A stretch of 7,583 bases of DNA from JAPHTQ01 sp050287105 (lineage in GTDB: Bacteria > Pseudomonadota > Gammaproteobacteria > Thiohalomonadales > Thiohalomonadaceae): contig JBNKBG010000094.1 in the NCBI GenBank assembly GCA_050287105.1, forward strand, positions 1 to 7,583, written 5' to 3'. Numbering within the stretch: the first letter of the stretch is position 1; each line of letters opens with the position of its first letter. The translations under genes and the position numbers were made by a program. A model generated the notes under the pieces. It searched no databases. It was not told where the DNA came from and was given only the letters and a program-made list of their open reading frames with translations. Shown in pieces: positions 1 through 5,724 of the stretch.

Positions 1-611
1 GGCTGATCGTTCGCCTGGAGGATCGTCTGAATATTCTCAAAGACGAAGCACCGGCACCAGTTCCCAGCGCAAAACCCACCGTGGTAACCGCGACAAAACA
101 GCCTACGCCAATAGTACAAAACAGACGCTCCTCCTCGGTGATCGAGGCCACCGAGCTTCCACGACGCATCATGACCCGTCGAGTCTGTATCGTGCACGGG
201 CAGAACGATGCGCTAAAGAATGCTGTGGTCGAATTTCTGGAGAAGCAGGGTCTGGAAGCGGTGATCCTGCACAAGCAGAGAAACAGCGATCGCAACATCG
301 TTGAAAAAATCGAGAGCCTGCCGGAAGTTGATTATGCGATTGTCCTGTTGAGCCAGGATGACTTTCCCCAGCCAGGTAAACCGATTAAGGCTGGCAAACC
401 GCAACGAAATGTATTGCTGGAACTTGGTTACTACATCGGACGCCTCGGCAAGTCACGGGTATGCGCCCTGTATAAAGGCCAGGGAAAACTACCGCCGGAC
501 TATAACGGCATTGAATGCCTCTCAATTAATGACTCCCAGGTATGGCGACGACTGTTAACCCTGGAGTTGCAGGGTGCCGGATTCGAACTTAAGGACAGCG
601 CGGAAGGCTAA
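1..611 (+). CDS. TIR-like domain protein (CAP12/Pycsar effector TIR type, PF10137-like), 5' end outside the window
   Basis: The frame is open from base 3 to the TAA at 609-611 with no stop, so the GTG at 81 and the ATG at 171 need not be starts and the gene probably begins left of the window. About 202 residues are visible. The first dozen (LIVRLEDRLNIL) look like the end of a coiled coil, followed by a linker rich in Pro, Ala and Thr. The TIR-like domain starts near the ATG at 171 with VCIVHGQND, continues with NIVEKIE (the Glu is the probable catalytic residue), VDYAIVLLSQDD, the hallmark NVLLELGYYIGRLG, then VCALYKG and a C-terminal AGFEL. Members of this family include NAD-cleaving effectors of CBASS and Pycsar defence; others are annotated only as nucleotide-binding proteins. 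An NADase role here is inferred from the family. No cyclase or nucleotidyltransferase partner follows it. The domain call is firm; a defence role is uncertain. Confidence 0.85.
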   Translation, partial: LIVRLEDRLNILKDEAPAPVPSAKPTVVTATKQPTPIVQNRRSSSVIEATELPRRIMTRRVCIVHGQNDALKNAVVEFLEKQGLEAVILHKQRNSDRNIVEKIESLPEVDYAIVLLSQDDFPQPGKPIKAGKPQRNVLLELGYYIGRLGKSRVCALYKGQGKLPPDYNGIECLSINDSQVWRRLLTLELQGAGFELKDSAEG

Positions 612-627
612 ACCTTACGACGGTCAC

Positions 628-657
628 TGGCAGTAACAACAGGCGCCCTGTCTGCCA
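628..657 (+). terminator. Nested hairpin after the TIR gene, possible 3' end or factor-dependent terminator
   Basis: TGGCAG (628-633) pairs with CTGCCA (652-657), and inside it ACAGG (639-643) pairs with CCTGT (647-651) around a 3-base loop; TAACA (634-638) is left as a bulge. It starts 16 bases after the TAA stop. There is no T-run after it, so it is not a classical intrinsic terminator. It could protect the 3' end or mark a Rho-dependent end. Confidence 0.4.
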
Positions 658-737
658 CAAAATTCACACCACCCGGCTATGCGGGAAAACCGCGGCCGGC
701 GTAATTCAACTACAATAATAAAAAAGTGAACCAGTCC

Positions 738-771
738 TAATTCCCGTGGAAAAGCCGTTGGTATGGAATTA
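738..771. repeat. 7-base inverted repeat TAATTCC ... GGAATTA
   Basis: TAATTCC (738-744) and GGAATTA (765-771) are perfect inverted copies separated by 20 bases, about 100 bases before the EF-hand start. The arms could be a protein-binding site or an RNA hairpin in a long leader. No regulator is recognised from the sequence of the arms. Confidence 0.35.
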
Positions 772-854
772 TTGCTGGGGCAAACTTGCACACTGTCCTA
801 TCTCAGCAGCGATTCTCTTTTCGCTAACTTTCACAGGGCATACCACTATTCAAT

Positions 855-863
855 GGAGGTGAT
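855..863 (+). promoter_or_regulatory. Very strong ribosome binding site of the EF-hand gene
   Basis: GGAGGTGAT is complementary over nine bases to the usual gammaproteobacterial 16S rRNA 3' end (AUCACCUCC) and sits five bases before the ATG at 869. It settles the start of the EF-hand gene and suggests high translation. It is flanked on both sides by the same heptamer ATTCAAT (848-854 and 862-868). Confidence 0.85.
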
Positions 864-868
864 TCAAT

Positions 869-1471
869 ATGACAACTATAAAATATAGCGTTTCCGCTGT
901 TCTTCTTTCTCTGGTCTTCACTACAGGCGCTTATGCGGCAGGCCCCATGGGGGGCGCGGGGAATACTCATGGGCCGATGTCATTTTCTGATTTCGATAAA
1001 AACGGCGATGGCATGATTAGCCGTGAGGAATTCACTGCGACTAATCGCAACCGTGTGCAGACACAAACGCAAACTGAAACCCGGACTGAAACACGGACCC
1101 AAAGCGGCGCAATGGGCGCGATGCCGGGTACCCCGCCAGCCACCGCCCCGGGTATGGGTATGCAGCAGCAGACACAGGAACAGACGCAGGAGCAGGCCCA
1201 GGTCGAGCAGCAAACCCAACAACGCATGCGCCCCGACAATGTACCGACATTCAGCTCGTTTGATCTGGATAGTGACGGCAGCGTCACCCAGAAAGAGTTC
1301 TACGCCGCGCGTAACAATCGTATCCGTGAGCGTGTTCTCCAGGGTAAACCGATGCGTAATATGTCCAATGCCCCGTCTTTCTCAAGCATTGACAGCAACG
1401 GTGACAACCAGTTGAGCGAAGAAGAGTTTAACGCCCATCAGGATCAGCATATGAAGATGTGGGAAGAGTAG
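869..1471 (+). CDS. Exported EF-hand calcium-binding protein
   Basis: This 200-residue protein starts with a signal peptide (Lys5, hydrophobic run 8-19, likely cleavage after AYA at 21-23), so the mature protein should be periplasmic or secreted. It has three EF-hand loops: 43-54 (DKNGDGMISREE), 132-143 (DLDSDGSVTQKE) and 175-186 (DSNGDNQLSEEE). All keep acidic or Asn ligands at positions 1, 3 and 5 and Glu at 12; the third has Asn instead of Gly at position 6. Between loops 1 and 2 lies a low-complexity linker (about 64-120), first Thr/Gln/Glu/Arg repeats, then Gly/Met/Pro, then Gln/Glu. Calcium binding follows from the loops; the cellular role and any partner are unknown. It appears to be a single-gene unit with its own strong ribosome binding site and a terminator 20 bases after the stop. 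The opposite-strand open frames over the linker are shadows of its repetitive composition. Confidence 0.9.
   Translation: MTTIKYSVSAVLLSLVFTTGAYAAGPMGGAGNTHGPMSFSDFDKNGDGMISREEFTATNRNRVQTQTQTETRTETRTQSGAMGAMPGTPPATAPGMGMQQQTQEQTQEQAQVEQQTQQRMRPDNVPTFSSFDLDSDGSVTQKEFYAARNNRIRERVLQGKPMRNMSNAPSFSSIDSNGDNQLSEEEFNAHQDQHMKMWEE
1073..1096 (+). repeat. Tandem 12-base repeat coding TETR-TETR
   Basis: ACTGAAACCCGG (1073-1084) is followed directly by ACTGAAACACGG (1085-1096), one base different, in frame with the EF-hand protein. A decayed third unit may follow at 1097. The repeat lies in the linker between EF-hands 1 and 2 and could vary in copy number between strains. Confidence 0.6.
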
Positions 1472-1490
1472 GAAGGAGTATTTCTAAAGC

Positions 1491-1520
1491 AAAAAAAGCG
1501 GGCCAAGGCCCGCTTTTTTT
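1491..1520. terminator. Bidirectional intrinsic terminator
   Basis: GCGGGCC (1498-1504) pairs with GGCCCGC (1507-1513). The stem is preceded by seven A (1491-1497) and followed by seven T (1514-1520), so it gives a U-tail on either strand. It lies 20 bases after the EF-hand stop on the plus strand and 6 bases after the DUF2892 stop on the minus strand, ending both converging units. The perfect palindrome leaves only AA at the centre, so the innermost one or two pairs probably open to form the loop. Confidence 0.93.
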
Positions 1521-1526
1521 GTAGTG

Positions 1527-1709
1527 CTATTTTTTGGTGCTAACACCGATCAGCGGGTAAAGCGGGCAGAAACCCACCAGGCCGGTAACCAGTGGAATCA
1601 CACCGATATAGCCCCATACCGGCAGCATACCCATGACAGTGGCACCTACCAGGGCGGCGCCGACGACGATACGAAGAATACGATCAATACCACCAACGTT
1701 CAGTTTCAT
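1527..1709 (-). CDS. Small DUF2892 (YgaP-type) inner membrane protein
   Basis: This 60-residue protein has the DUF2892 pattern: N-terminal MKLNVGGIDRILRI, two hydrophobic helices (about 9-28 and 32-50), and GFCPLYPLIG near the C-terminus. The same two-helix unit forms the membrane part of YgaP, where it is joined to a rhodanese domain; here it stands alone, as is common. The ATG start is supported by AAAGGAG (1716-1722) six bases upstream. It is the last gene of the minus-strand run, 76 bases after the Crp/Fnr gene. Its function is not known; links to sulfur or redox metabolism elsewhere suggest but do not prove such a role here. The conserved Cys of the CPLY motif is present. Confidence 0.9.
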   Translation of the reverse strand: MKLNVGGIDRILRIVVGAALVGATVMGMLPVWGYIGVIPLVTGLVGFCPLYPLIGVSTKK

Positions 1710-1785
1710 TTGCTGCTCCTTTATGGATGGTTTTACTACTTCTAACGCGGCTTACTCTACAACTGCTCACTACACCTTTCAGTGA
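1710..1785 (-). other. Gap between the Crp/Fnr gene and the DUF2892 gene
   Basis: This 76-base gap is the largest in the minus-strand run and could hold a separate promoter for the DUF2892 gene. I see a small inverted repeat just after the regulator stop (TCACT at 1767-1771 and AGTGA at 1781-1785, 9-base loop) and the ribosome binding site. I do not see a TTGAT-N4-ATCAA site or a clear -35/-10 pair. Confidence 0.4.
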
Positions 1786-2451
1786 CTAACTCACATTGTT
1801 TGCTGCAACCAGACCGTCGCGGTCTGTCAGCACAATCCGACCTCGCCCCAGCTGTACCAGTCCGCGTCGCTCAAACTCCTTGAGCATACGACTCACCACT
1901 TCGCGCGCCGTACCCAATTCCCGGGCCAGCTCCTGGTGGGTCAGGGCTAATGATCCGCCACTATCCGCATGTTCCAGTAAATATCCTGCCAGACGCTGAT
2001 CGACTCGACCGAAAGAGATGGCATCAATCAACAGCAGCAGTTCGGTCACCCGCTCCGCATAGACGTCGAAGACAAACTCGCGGAAACCTCGCGAGCCGTG
2101 TAGCGCCAGTTGAAAAGCATGCTGGGGCAGAGCCACCGCATGGACCTTGCTCTCCGTAAAACCCTCTGCACTGTACTGTTTTCCACCCAACATGCAGGCG
2201 GTGGTGAGAATACAGGACTGCCCCTCCTCGACCCGATAGAGAACAATTTCCCGACCGCTCTCAGAAAGCTTCTGTACCCGTACCGCGCCATCGATGACCA
2301 GCAGAAAATTGCTGCAATGATCGCCCTCGCGAAACACCGCCATCCCTTCCGGCAGGGTCAGGGTCTGCGCCTCGGCCAGCGCCGCTGACCAGTCCGGGTC
2401 ATCGATCGCCGCCAGGGCAGGAAAGTGTTCCAGCCAGAGTGGCTTGTTCAT
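1786..2451 (-). CDS. Crp/Fnr family transcriptional regulator
   Basis: This 221-residue protein has an N-terminal cyclic-nucleotide-binding-type beta roll (about 20-115), a long dimerisation helix (about 122-147) and a C-terminal winged helix-turn-helix (about 150-215). The recognition helix reads TAREVVSRMLKEF, with Glu184, Ser187 and Arg188 spaced as in the FNR helix (E..SR), so FNR-like TTGAT half-sites are expected. The beta roll lacks the usual cAMP phosphate-binding segment, and the N-terminus has no FNR-type cysteine cluster; Cys46, Cys80 and Cys86 are the only cysteines. The signal is therefore unknown; thiol or redox sensing is a possibility. The ATG at 2451 is chosen because it overlaps the rsuA stop as ATGA; a longer form from a GTG at 2493 would run into rsuA coding sequence and add a non-homologous leader. 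The DUF2892 gene downstream is a plausible target. Confidence 0.9.
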   Translation of the reverse strand: MNKPLWLEHFPALAAIDDPDWSAALAEAQTLTLPEGMAVFREGDHCSNFLLVIDGAVRVQKLSESGREIVLYRVEEGQSCILTTACMLGGKQYSAEGFTESKVHAVALPQHAFQLALHGSRGFREFVFDVYAERVTELLLLIDAISFGRVDQRLAGYLLEHADSGGSLALTHQELARELGTAREVVSRMLKEFERRGLVQLGRGRIVLTDRDGLVAANNVS

Positions 2452-3143
2452 TGTTGCATGGCCTCGATCTCCTCTTCTTCCAGCGGACGCCACTCTCCCG
2501 GTCCCAGTGCCGGGTCGAGTTGCAGTGCGCCGATACGCTCACGATGCAGTGCGGTTACCCGGTTTCCCACCGCGGCGAACATCCGCTTCACCTGATGGTA
2601 CTTGCCTTCATTGATGGTCAGGCGTACCTCATGGGGACCCAGTATCTCCAGTTGAGCGGGCAGGGTTTTCTTCGTTTCATTGCGTAGCAGCACGCCCTCG
2701 GCAAATAGCGCTGGCAGTGACGCCTCCACCGCTTCGGCCAGGGTCACCCGATAGGTCTTGCCGCAACCACGCTTTGGTGAGGTTACCCGATGTGACCACT
2801 CACCGTCATCCGTCAGCAGCACTATCCCAGTGGTATCGATATCCAGGCGGCCCGCTACATGCAGCCCCTTTCTTTCCGTTTCATCCAACAGCTCCAGCAC
2901 GGTCTTATGCTGGTTGTCGGTCGTGGCACAGACCACACCAACCGGCTTGTGCAACATATAGTAGCGTTTACCGCTGAGGCCAACCGCCTGCTCGCGCCAC
3001 GCCACCGTGGCATCGGCTGGCAGTTTGAAATCGGGACGTTTTACCCGCTCGCCGTTGACCGTCACCTGGCCACCGCGGATCACCCCCTGGGCGCGGGAAC
3101 GGGTCAGGCCAGTGGCATGGCAGAGGTATTTATCGAGTCGCAT
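2448..3143 (-). CDS. rsuA: 16S rRNA pseudouridine(516) synthase RsuA
   Basis: RsuA isomerises uridine 516 of 16S rRNA to pseudouridine in the cytoplasm, on the small-subunit precursor. The 231-residue length equals that of the E. coli enzyme. An S4 RNA-binding domain occupies about 1-48 (MRLDKYL, then RGGQVTVNGERV), followed by the catalytic domain with RYYMLHKPVGVVCAT, the catalytic-Asp motif GRLDIDTTG (Asp101), WSHRVTSP, and INEGKYHQVKRMFAAVGN near the C-terminus. The start is set at the ATG at 3143, where homology begins; the frame stays open upstream to 3227, but that part is the shadow of the preceding gene. The first 14 bases overlap the end of the TudS-like gene, there is no good ribosome binding site, and the stop overlaps the regulator start as ATGA. 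Translation is probably coupled on both sides. Confidence 0.95.
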   Translation of the reverse strand: MRLDKYLCHATGLTRSRAQGVIRGGQVTVNGERVKRPDFKLPADATVAWREQAVGLSGKRYYMLHKPVGVVCATTDNQHKTVLELLDETERKGLHVAGRLDIDTTGIVLLTDDGEWSHRVTSPKRGCGKTYRVTLAEAVEASLPALFAEGVLLRNETKKTLPAQLEILGPHEVRLTINEGKYHQVKRMFAAVGNRVTALHRERIGALQLDPALGPGEWRPLEEEEIEAMQQ

Positions 3144-3645
3144 GCCGGGCCAGCACGCGCTGAACAAAACGATCGTAACGCTGCGGATCGCCCAGTTCCT
3201 CCTCCTCGGCCAACGGCAGCTCGACAAATCTGGCAGCGATCACAGCGGCAAAGGCGCCGCTTGCAGTACCAATCACCTTGCCCATCTGATCGTGTAAGGG
3301 GGTCGAATTGAGGCCGCAACTGGGGGAACGACACTTGAAGATTACACCGCTAACATCCAGTAGTTGCTCGCTCATCTGCTGCGCATAGCCGGAGAGGGCG
3401 TCGGTCACATCCAGCGCCGGGTTGTTGACCCCCAAAACGCGCACCGAATCCTCCCCCTGAACCAGTTGCAGCGTGGGCCGGGGCACCGACAGACCAATAG
3501 CCACCTCGGGACAGAAGGGCAGCAGATCCATCTGCTCGGCCAACGGACCGACGATGGTTGGGTTGCGCCTGTCGCCACCATCGTAACGTACCTTCTCACC
3601 CAGCAGACAGGCACTGACCGCAACCACGGGACGGGCAGTGTTCAC
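3130..3645 (-). CDS. DUF523 family protein, TudS-type 2-thiouracil desulfidase
   Basis: This 171-residue protein is a stand-alone DUF523 domain, without the DUF1722 domain found in YbgA-type fusions. Characterised family members (TudS) use a [4Fe-4S] cluster held by three cysteines to remove sulfur from 2-thiouracil, giving uracil and sulfide. Visible motifs are SACLLGEKVRYDGG (Cys13), LPFCPEVAIGL (Cys45, Glu47), VPRP, and the FKCRSPSCG block (Cys105, Ser107, Cys110). These keep the cluster ligands and the Glu and Ser that the family retains near the active site. The start is a GTG at 3645 that overlaps the tcdA stop as GTGA, with GGGAGGAGG just upstream inside tcdA. The acidic segment LAEEEELGDPQRYDRFV marks the C-terminal extension. 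Thiouracil as the real substrate is inferred; other thiolated bases are possible. The position between tcdA and rsuA fits an RNA-base-related role. Confidence 0.88.
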   Translation of the reverse strand: MNTARPVVAVSACLLGEKVRYDGGDRRNPTIVGPLAEQMDLLPFCPEVAIGLSVPRPTLQLVQGEDSVRVLGVNNPALDVTDALSGYAQQMSEQLLDVSGVIFKCRSPSCGLNSTPLHDQMGKVIGTASGAFAAVIAARFVELPLAEEEELGDPQRYDRFVQRVLARHATR

Positions 3646-4433
3646 GCCTCCTCCCGCTTGCGCAGTAATTTATCAATGGCGCGGGAGACCGCAGCGAAGG
3701 CAAAAGTGGCGGTGACAAAGGTGGCGGATCCGTAGCCGAAATTACAATCGAGGGTGACCCCTTTGACCCCGGGTTTCTGCTGGCAGACCGTGCCGTCTTC
3801 CTTCGGGTAGCGGTGTTGCTCATCGGAAAAGACACAATCGATACCGAAGCGGCTTTTCGGATTGCGTGAGTAGCCATACGTGGCGCGCAAACGGGCGCGA
3901 ACCTTGGCCGCCAGCGGGTCGTTGTGGGTACGACTCAGATCGGTGATCTGAATGCGGGTCGGATCGGTGATACCGCCGGCACCACCGGTGGTGATGATCG
4001 GGATCCTGTTTCGCTTGCAGTAATAGATCAGTGCCGCCTTGTGGCGAATGGAGTCGATGGCATCGACGACGTAAGAGAACTCCTTACGAATGTACTTTTC
4101 GATGTTCGCCTCGACCAGCAGATCGTCGATGGCAGTAACTTCGCAGGCGGGATTGATCTCGCGCACCCGCTCGGCCATCACTTCGACCTTGGAGCGATTA
4201 AGGGTGGAGCTCAGGGTGTGAAGCTGGCGATTACTGTTACTAACGGCAATGTCGTCGTGGTCAATCAGGGTGATGGCACCCACGCCGCTGCGCGCCAATG
4301 CCTCAACCGCCCAGGAACCGACGCCGCCGATACCGACCACACAAAAGTGGCTCTGGCGAATCGTCTCAGCCTCGGCAATGCCGTAGAGACGACGGATACC
4401 GCCGAAACGTTCGTTAAAATCTTCCTGGCTCAT
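3642..4433 (-). CDS. tcdA: tRNA threonylcarbamoyladenosine dehydratase TcdA
   Basis: TcdA (CsdL/YgdL) is an E1-like enzyme that uses ATP to cyclise t6A at position 37 of ANN-decoding tRNAs into ct6A. The 263-residue protein matches the family in length and order: RFGGIRRLYG at 9-18, the nucleotide-binding loop GIGGVGSW at 34-41, LIDHDDI at 57-62, SNSNRQLH at 65-72, the DAIDSIRHKAALI segment at 124-136, TTGGAGG at 148-154, DPLAAKVR, and GIDCVFS with the conserved Cys200. The C-terminal hydrophobic stretch (about 236-250) is shared by the family and is associated with membrane attachment. In E. coli the sulfur carrier system CsdA/CsdE supports the reaction; neither is encoded here. The ATG at 4433 has no clear ribosome binding site and lies 40 bases after the cyclase gene. 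Its TGA overlaps the GTG of the TudS-like gene. Confidence 0.95.
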   Translation of the reverse strand: MSQEDFNERFGGIRRLYGIAEAETIRQSHFCVVGIGGVGSWAVEALARSGVGAITLIDHDDIAVSNSNRQLHTLSSTLNRSKVEVMAERVREINPACEVTAIDDLLVEANIEKYIRKEFSYVVDAIDSIRHKAALIYYCKRNRIPIITTGGAGGITDPTRIQITDLSRTHNDPLAAKVRARLRATYGYSRNPKSRFGIDCVFSDEQHRYPKEDGTVCQQKPGVKGVTLDCNFGYGSATFVTATFAFAAVSRAIDKLLRKREEA

Positions 4434-4446
4434 TAAGGGTTAGGCT

Positions 4447-4466
4447 GCCACATGGGAAAGTGTGGC
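4447..4466 (-). repeat. Short hairpin between the cyclase gene and tcdA
   Basis: GCCACA (4447-4452) and TGTGGC (4461-4466) form a 6-base inverted repeat with an 8-base loop inside the 40-base gap. No T-run follows on the minus strand, so it is not a standard terminator. It may act as an intercistronic stem that separates expression of the envelope genes from that of the RNA-modification genes. Confidence 0.35.
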
Positions 4467-4473
4467 GACTCTA

Positions 4474-5724
4474 TCACGATTCGGGGACACCCAGAACGAC
4501 AGAGTAGACGGTAACTGGCACATGGTTCTGCTCCAACGAGATCCCCATGGGGCGACTCAGGGGCAGTGGACGCTGCAAACGCTGCACGGTATCGCTGGAA
4601 AGCAGGATCTCGCCCATCCCGGCGTTATCACTCAATCCCCTGGTGGTATTGACGGCCTCCCCCAGCAGGTCATAACCCTTGTAATCGGTGGAACCCAGAA
4701 TACCCTCGACCACTGTCCCGGTATGGACAGCGATACCTGCGGAAAGACCGAATTCACCCAGCGCATCGCCAACCTTCTCATGCATCTCGAGGGCGGCAGC
4801 AACCGCCGTGGTGGCATCACCAAACACCAGCATAATCTCGTCCGCATCAAGCTTGACCCGCAGTGCATGGAAGCGCTGCCAGGTCGCCTCCGCCGCCTCA
4901 TAGAAGGCGTTCACCGCAGCAACGATTTGTGGTGGCTCCTGTTTCTCACTCCAGGGATTAAAGCCACGAATCTCCATCACCACAATGGTTCGTTCCTGGC
5001 GTTGCTGGGAGATAGAACGGGGATCGGTATTGGCCCTGGCCAGTAATTGCTTTCCCAACACCCACTGGGTGTAGCTCTTCATCTGACTGGCAATGCCGCG
5101 CAGTACACTTTCGTTCCGCTCCGCATCCATCAGGGCAACACCGAGCAGCAAACCGGAGAACGGCACCACGACGGCTATAAATATGTGGGTTGGGTCACTG
5201 GAAAACTCGCTTAGCGATTTCATATCACCCAACTCAAAATGGAGGATGATATACATGGCCAACAGGATACTGGTACGCAAGGTGCTTTCTACCAGAATAA
5301 ACAGGGGACCGATATTCGGTGGCAAATGTACCTGCATCTGCCGACTGAAGCCGATCGCAAAGGCAAAAACCCAGTAGGCGATATGGTTGTAGCCCTCGAC
5401 AAAACTGCCACTGCCCAACAGCATCTCGTAAACCGTGTAGACCAGTGGACCGATCAGGTTACCGAGCATCGGCACCGAACGTCCCATATAGGTACGATCA
5501 CTGATGAACCTGGCCTGCAACAACGCCGCCAGGATCAGTACATAGGGATCGGGGTGAGTCGAGTAATCCTTCGGATTATTGAGTAGTTCAAGGAAGATAT
5601 TGGCCAACGGGAAATAGGCGCTATTGGTAAAGAACTCACGGATAAAGTGGCTGAGCCGACTACCGTGGATGCGCTCGTCAATAACGCCAATGTCTGCTGA
5701 GGTATTTGAGGCCATACGGGTCAC
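4474..5724 (-). CDS. Membrane protein with class III adenylate/guanylate cyclase domain, atypical active site
   Basis: This 416-residue protein has an N-terminal membrane part with about four to five hydrophobic stretches (near 60-74, 84-104, 114-127, 137-161 and 178-199), a linker, and a C-terminal class III cyclase homology domain (about 244-410). Recognisable parts are TIVVMEIRGF (246-255), KLDADEIMLVFGD (291-303), GIAVHTGTVVEGILGS (330-345) and LLGEAVNTTRGL (353-364). Compared with canonical cyclases, the first metal-binding Asp is Glu251, the second is kept (Asp295), the substrate-selecting Lys291 is kept, the usual Asp/Thr before VN is Glu356, and Asn359 to Arg362 is one residue shorter than usual. 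It may make cAMP poorly, use another substrate, or only bind nucleotides. The GTG at 5724 overlaps the DUF3999 stop as GTGA; an ATG at 5715 is an alternative start. Confidence 0.88.
   Translation of the reverse strand: MTRMASNTSADIGVIDERIHGSRLSHFIREFFTNSAYFPLANIFLELLNNPKDYSTHPDPYVLILAALLQARFISDRTYMGRSVPMLGNLIGPLVYTVYEMLLGSGSFVEGYNHIAYWVFAFAIGFSRQMQVHLPPNIGPLFILVESTLRTSILLAMYIILHFELGDMKSLSEFSSDPTHIFIAVVVPFSGLLLGVALMDAERNESVLRGIASQMKSYTQWVLGKQLLARANTDPRSISQQRQERTIVVMEIRGFNPWSEKQEPPQIVAAVNAFYEAAEATWQRFHALRVKLDADEIMLVFGDATTAVAAALEMHEKVGDALGEFGLSAGIAVHTGTVVEGILGSTDYKGYDLLGEAVNTTRGLSDNAGMGEILLSSDTVQRLQRPLPLSRPMGISLEQNHVPVTVYSVVLGVPES

Larger units (their letters stand above)
612..868. other. Intergenic spacer between the TIR gene and the EF-hand gene
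   Basis: These 257 bases hold no credible reading frame. They contain a nested hairpin just after the TIR stop (628-657), an A-rich stretch around 711-726 that includes TACAAT (711-716) without a good -35 partner, a 7-base inverted repeat (738-744 and 765-771), and the strong ribosome binding site of the next gene. The promoter of the EF-hand gene should lie here, but I cannot fix it with confidence. Confidence 0.6.

Noticed and set aside
711..716. TACAAT as a -10 promoter element for the EF-hand gene
   Set aside because: No acceptable -35 element lies 16-18 bases upstream, and the start codon is over 150 bases away, so it was not listed as a promoter.
775..791. TGGGGC ... TTGC resembling a sigma-54 promoter before the EF-hand gene
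   Set aside because: The distance between the GG and GC elements is one base too short for a sigma-54 site, and no activator gene is nearby.
832..846. CACAGGGCATACC resembling the start of a cyclic-di-GMP-I riboswitch
   Set aside because: None of the other conserved blocks or the paired helices of that riboswitch follow, and the start codon comes about 25 bases later.
967..1287. Open frames opposite the EF-hand gene
   Set aside because: Their products are low-complexity (Cys/Val/Leu-rich) complements of the Gln/Thr-rich linker and have no ribosome binding site or family resemblance.
1710..1785. TTGTAG ... TAGTAA on the minus strand as a promoter for the DUF2892 gene
   Set aside because: The match to consensus is poor and the spacing is 18 bases; not better than chance in a gap of this composition.
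2452..2493. Longer form of the Crp/Fnr regulator starting at the GTG at 2493
   Set aside because: The added 14 residues come from the rsuA 3' end in another frame; the ATG at 2451 overlaps the rsuA stop in the usual ATGA form and fits family length.
3924..4436. Long plus-strand open frame opposite tcdA
   Set aside because: It is an antisense shadow of a firmly identified gene and shows no recognisable domain.
4462..5046. Long plus-strand open frame opposite the cyclase domain
   Set aside because: It is antisense to a recognised domain and its product has no family features or plausible start signal.
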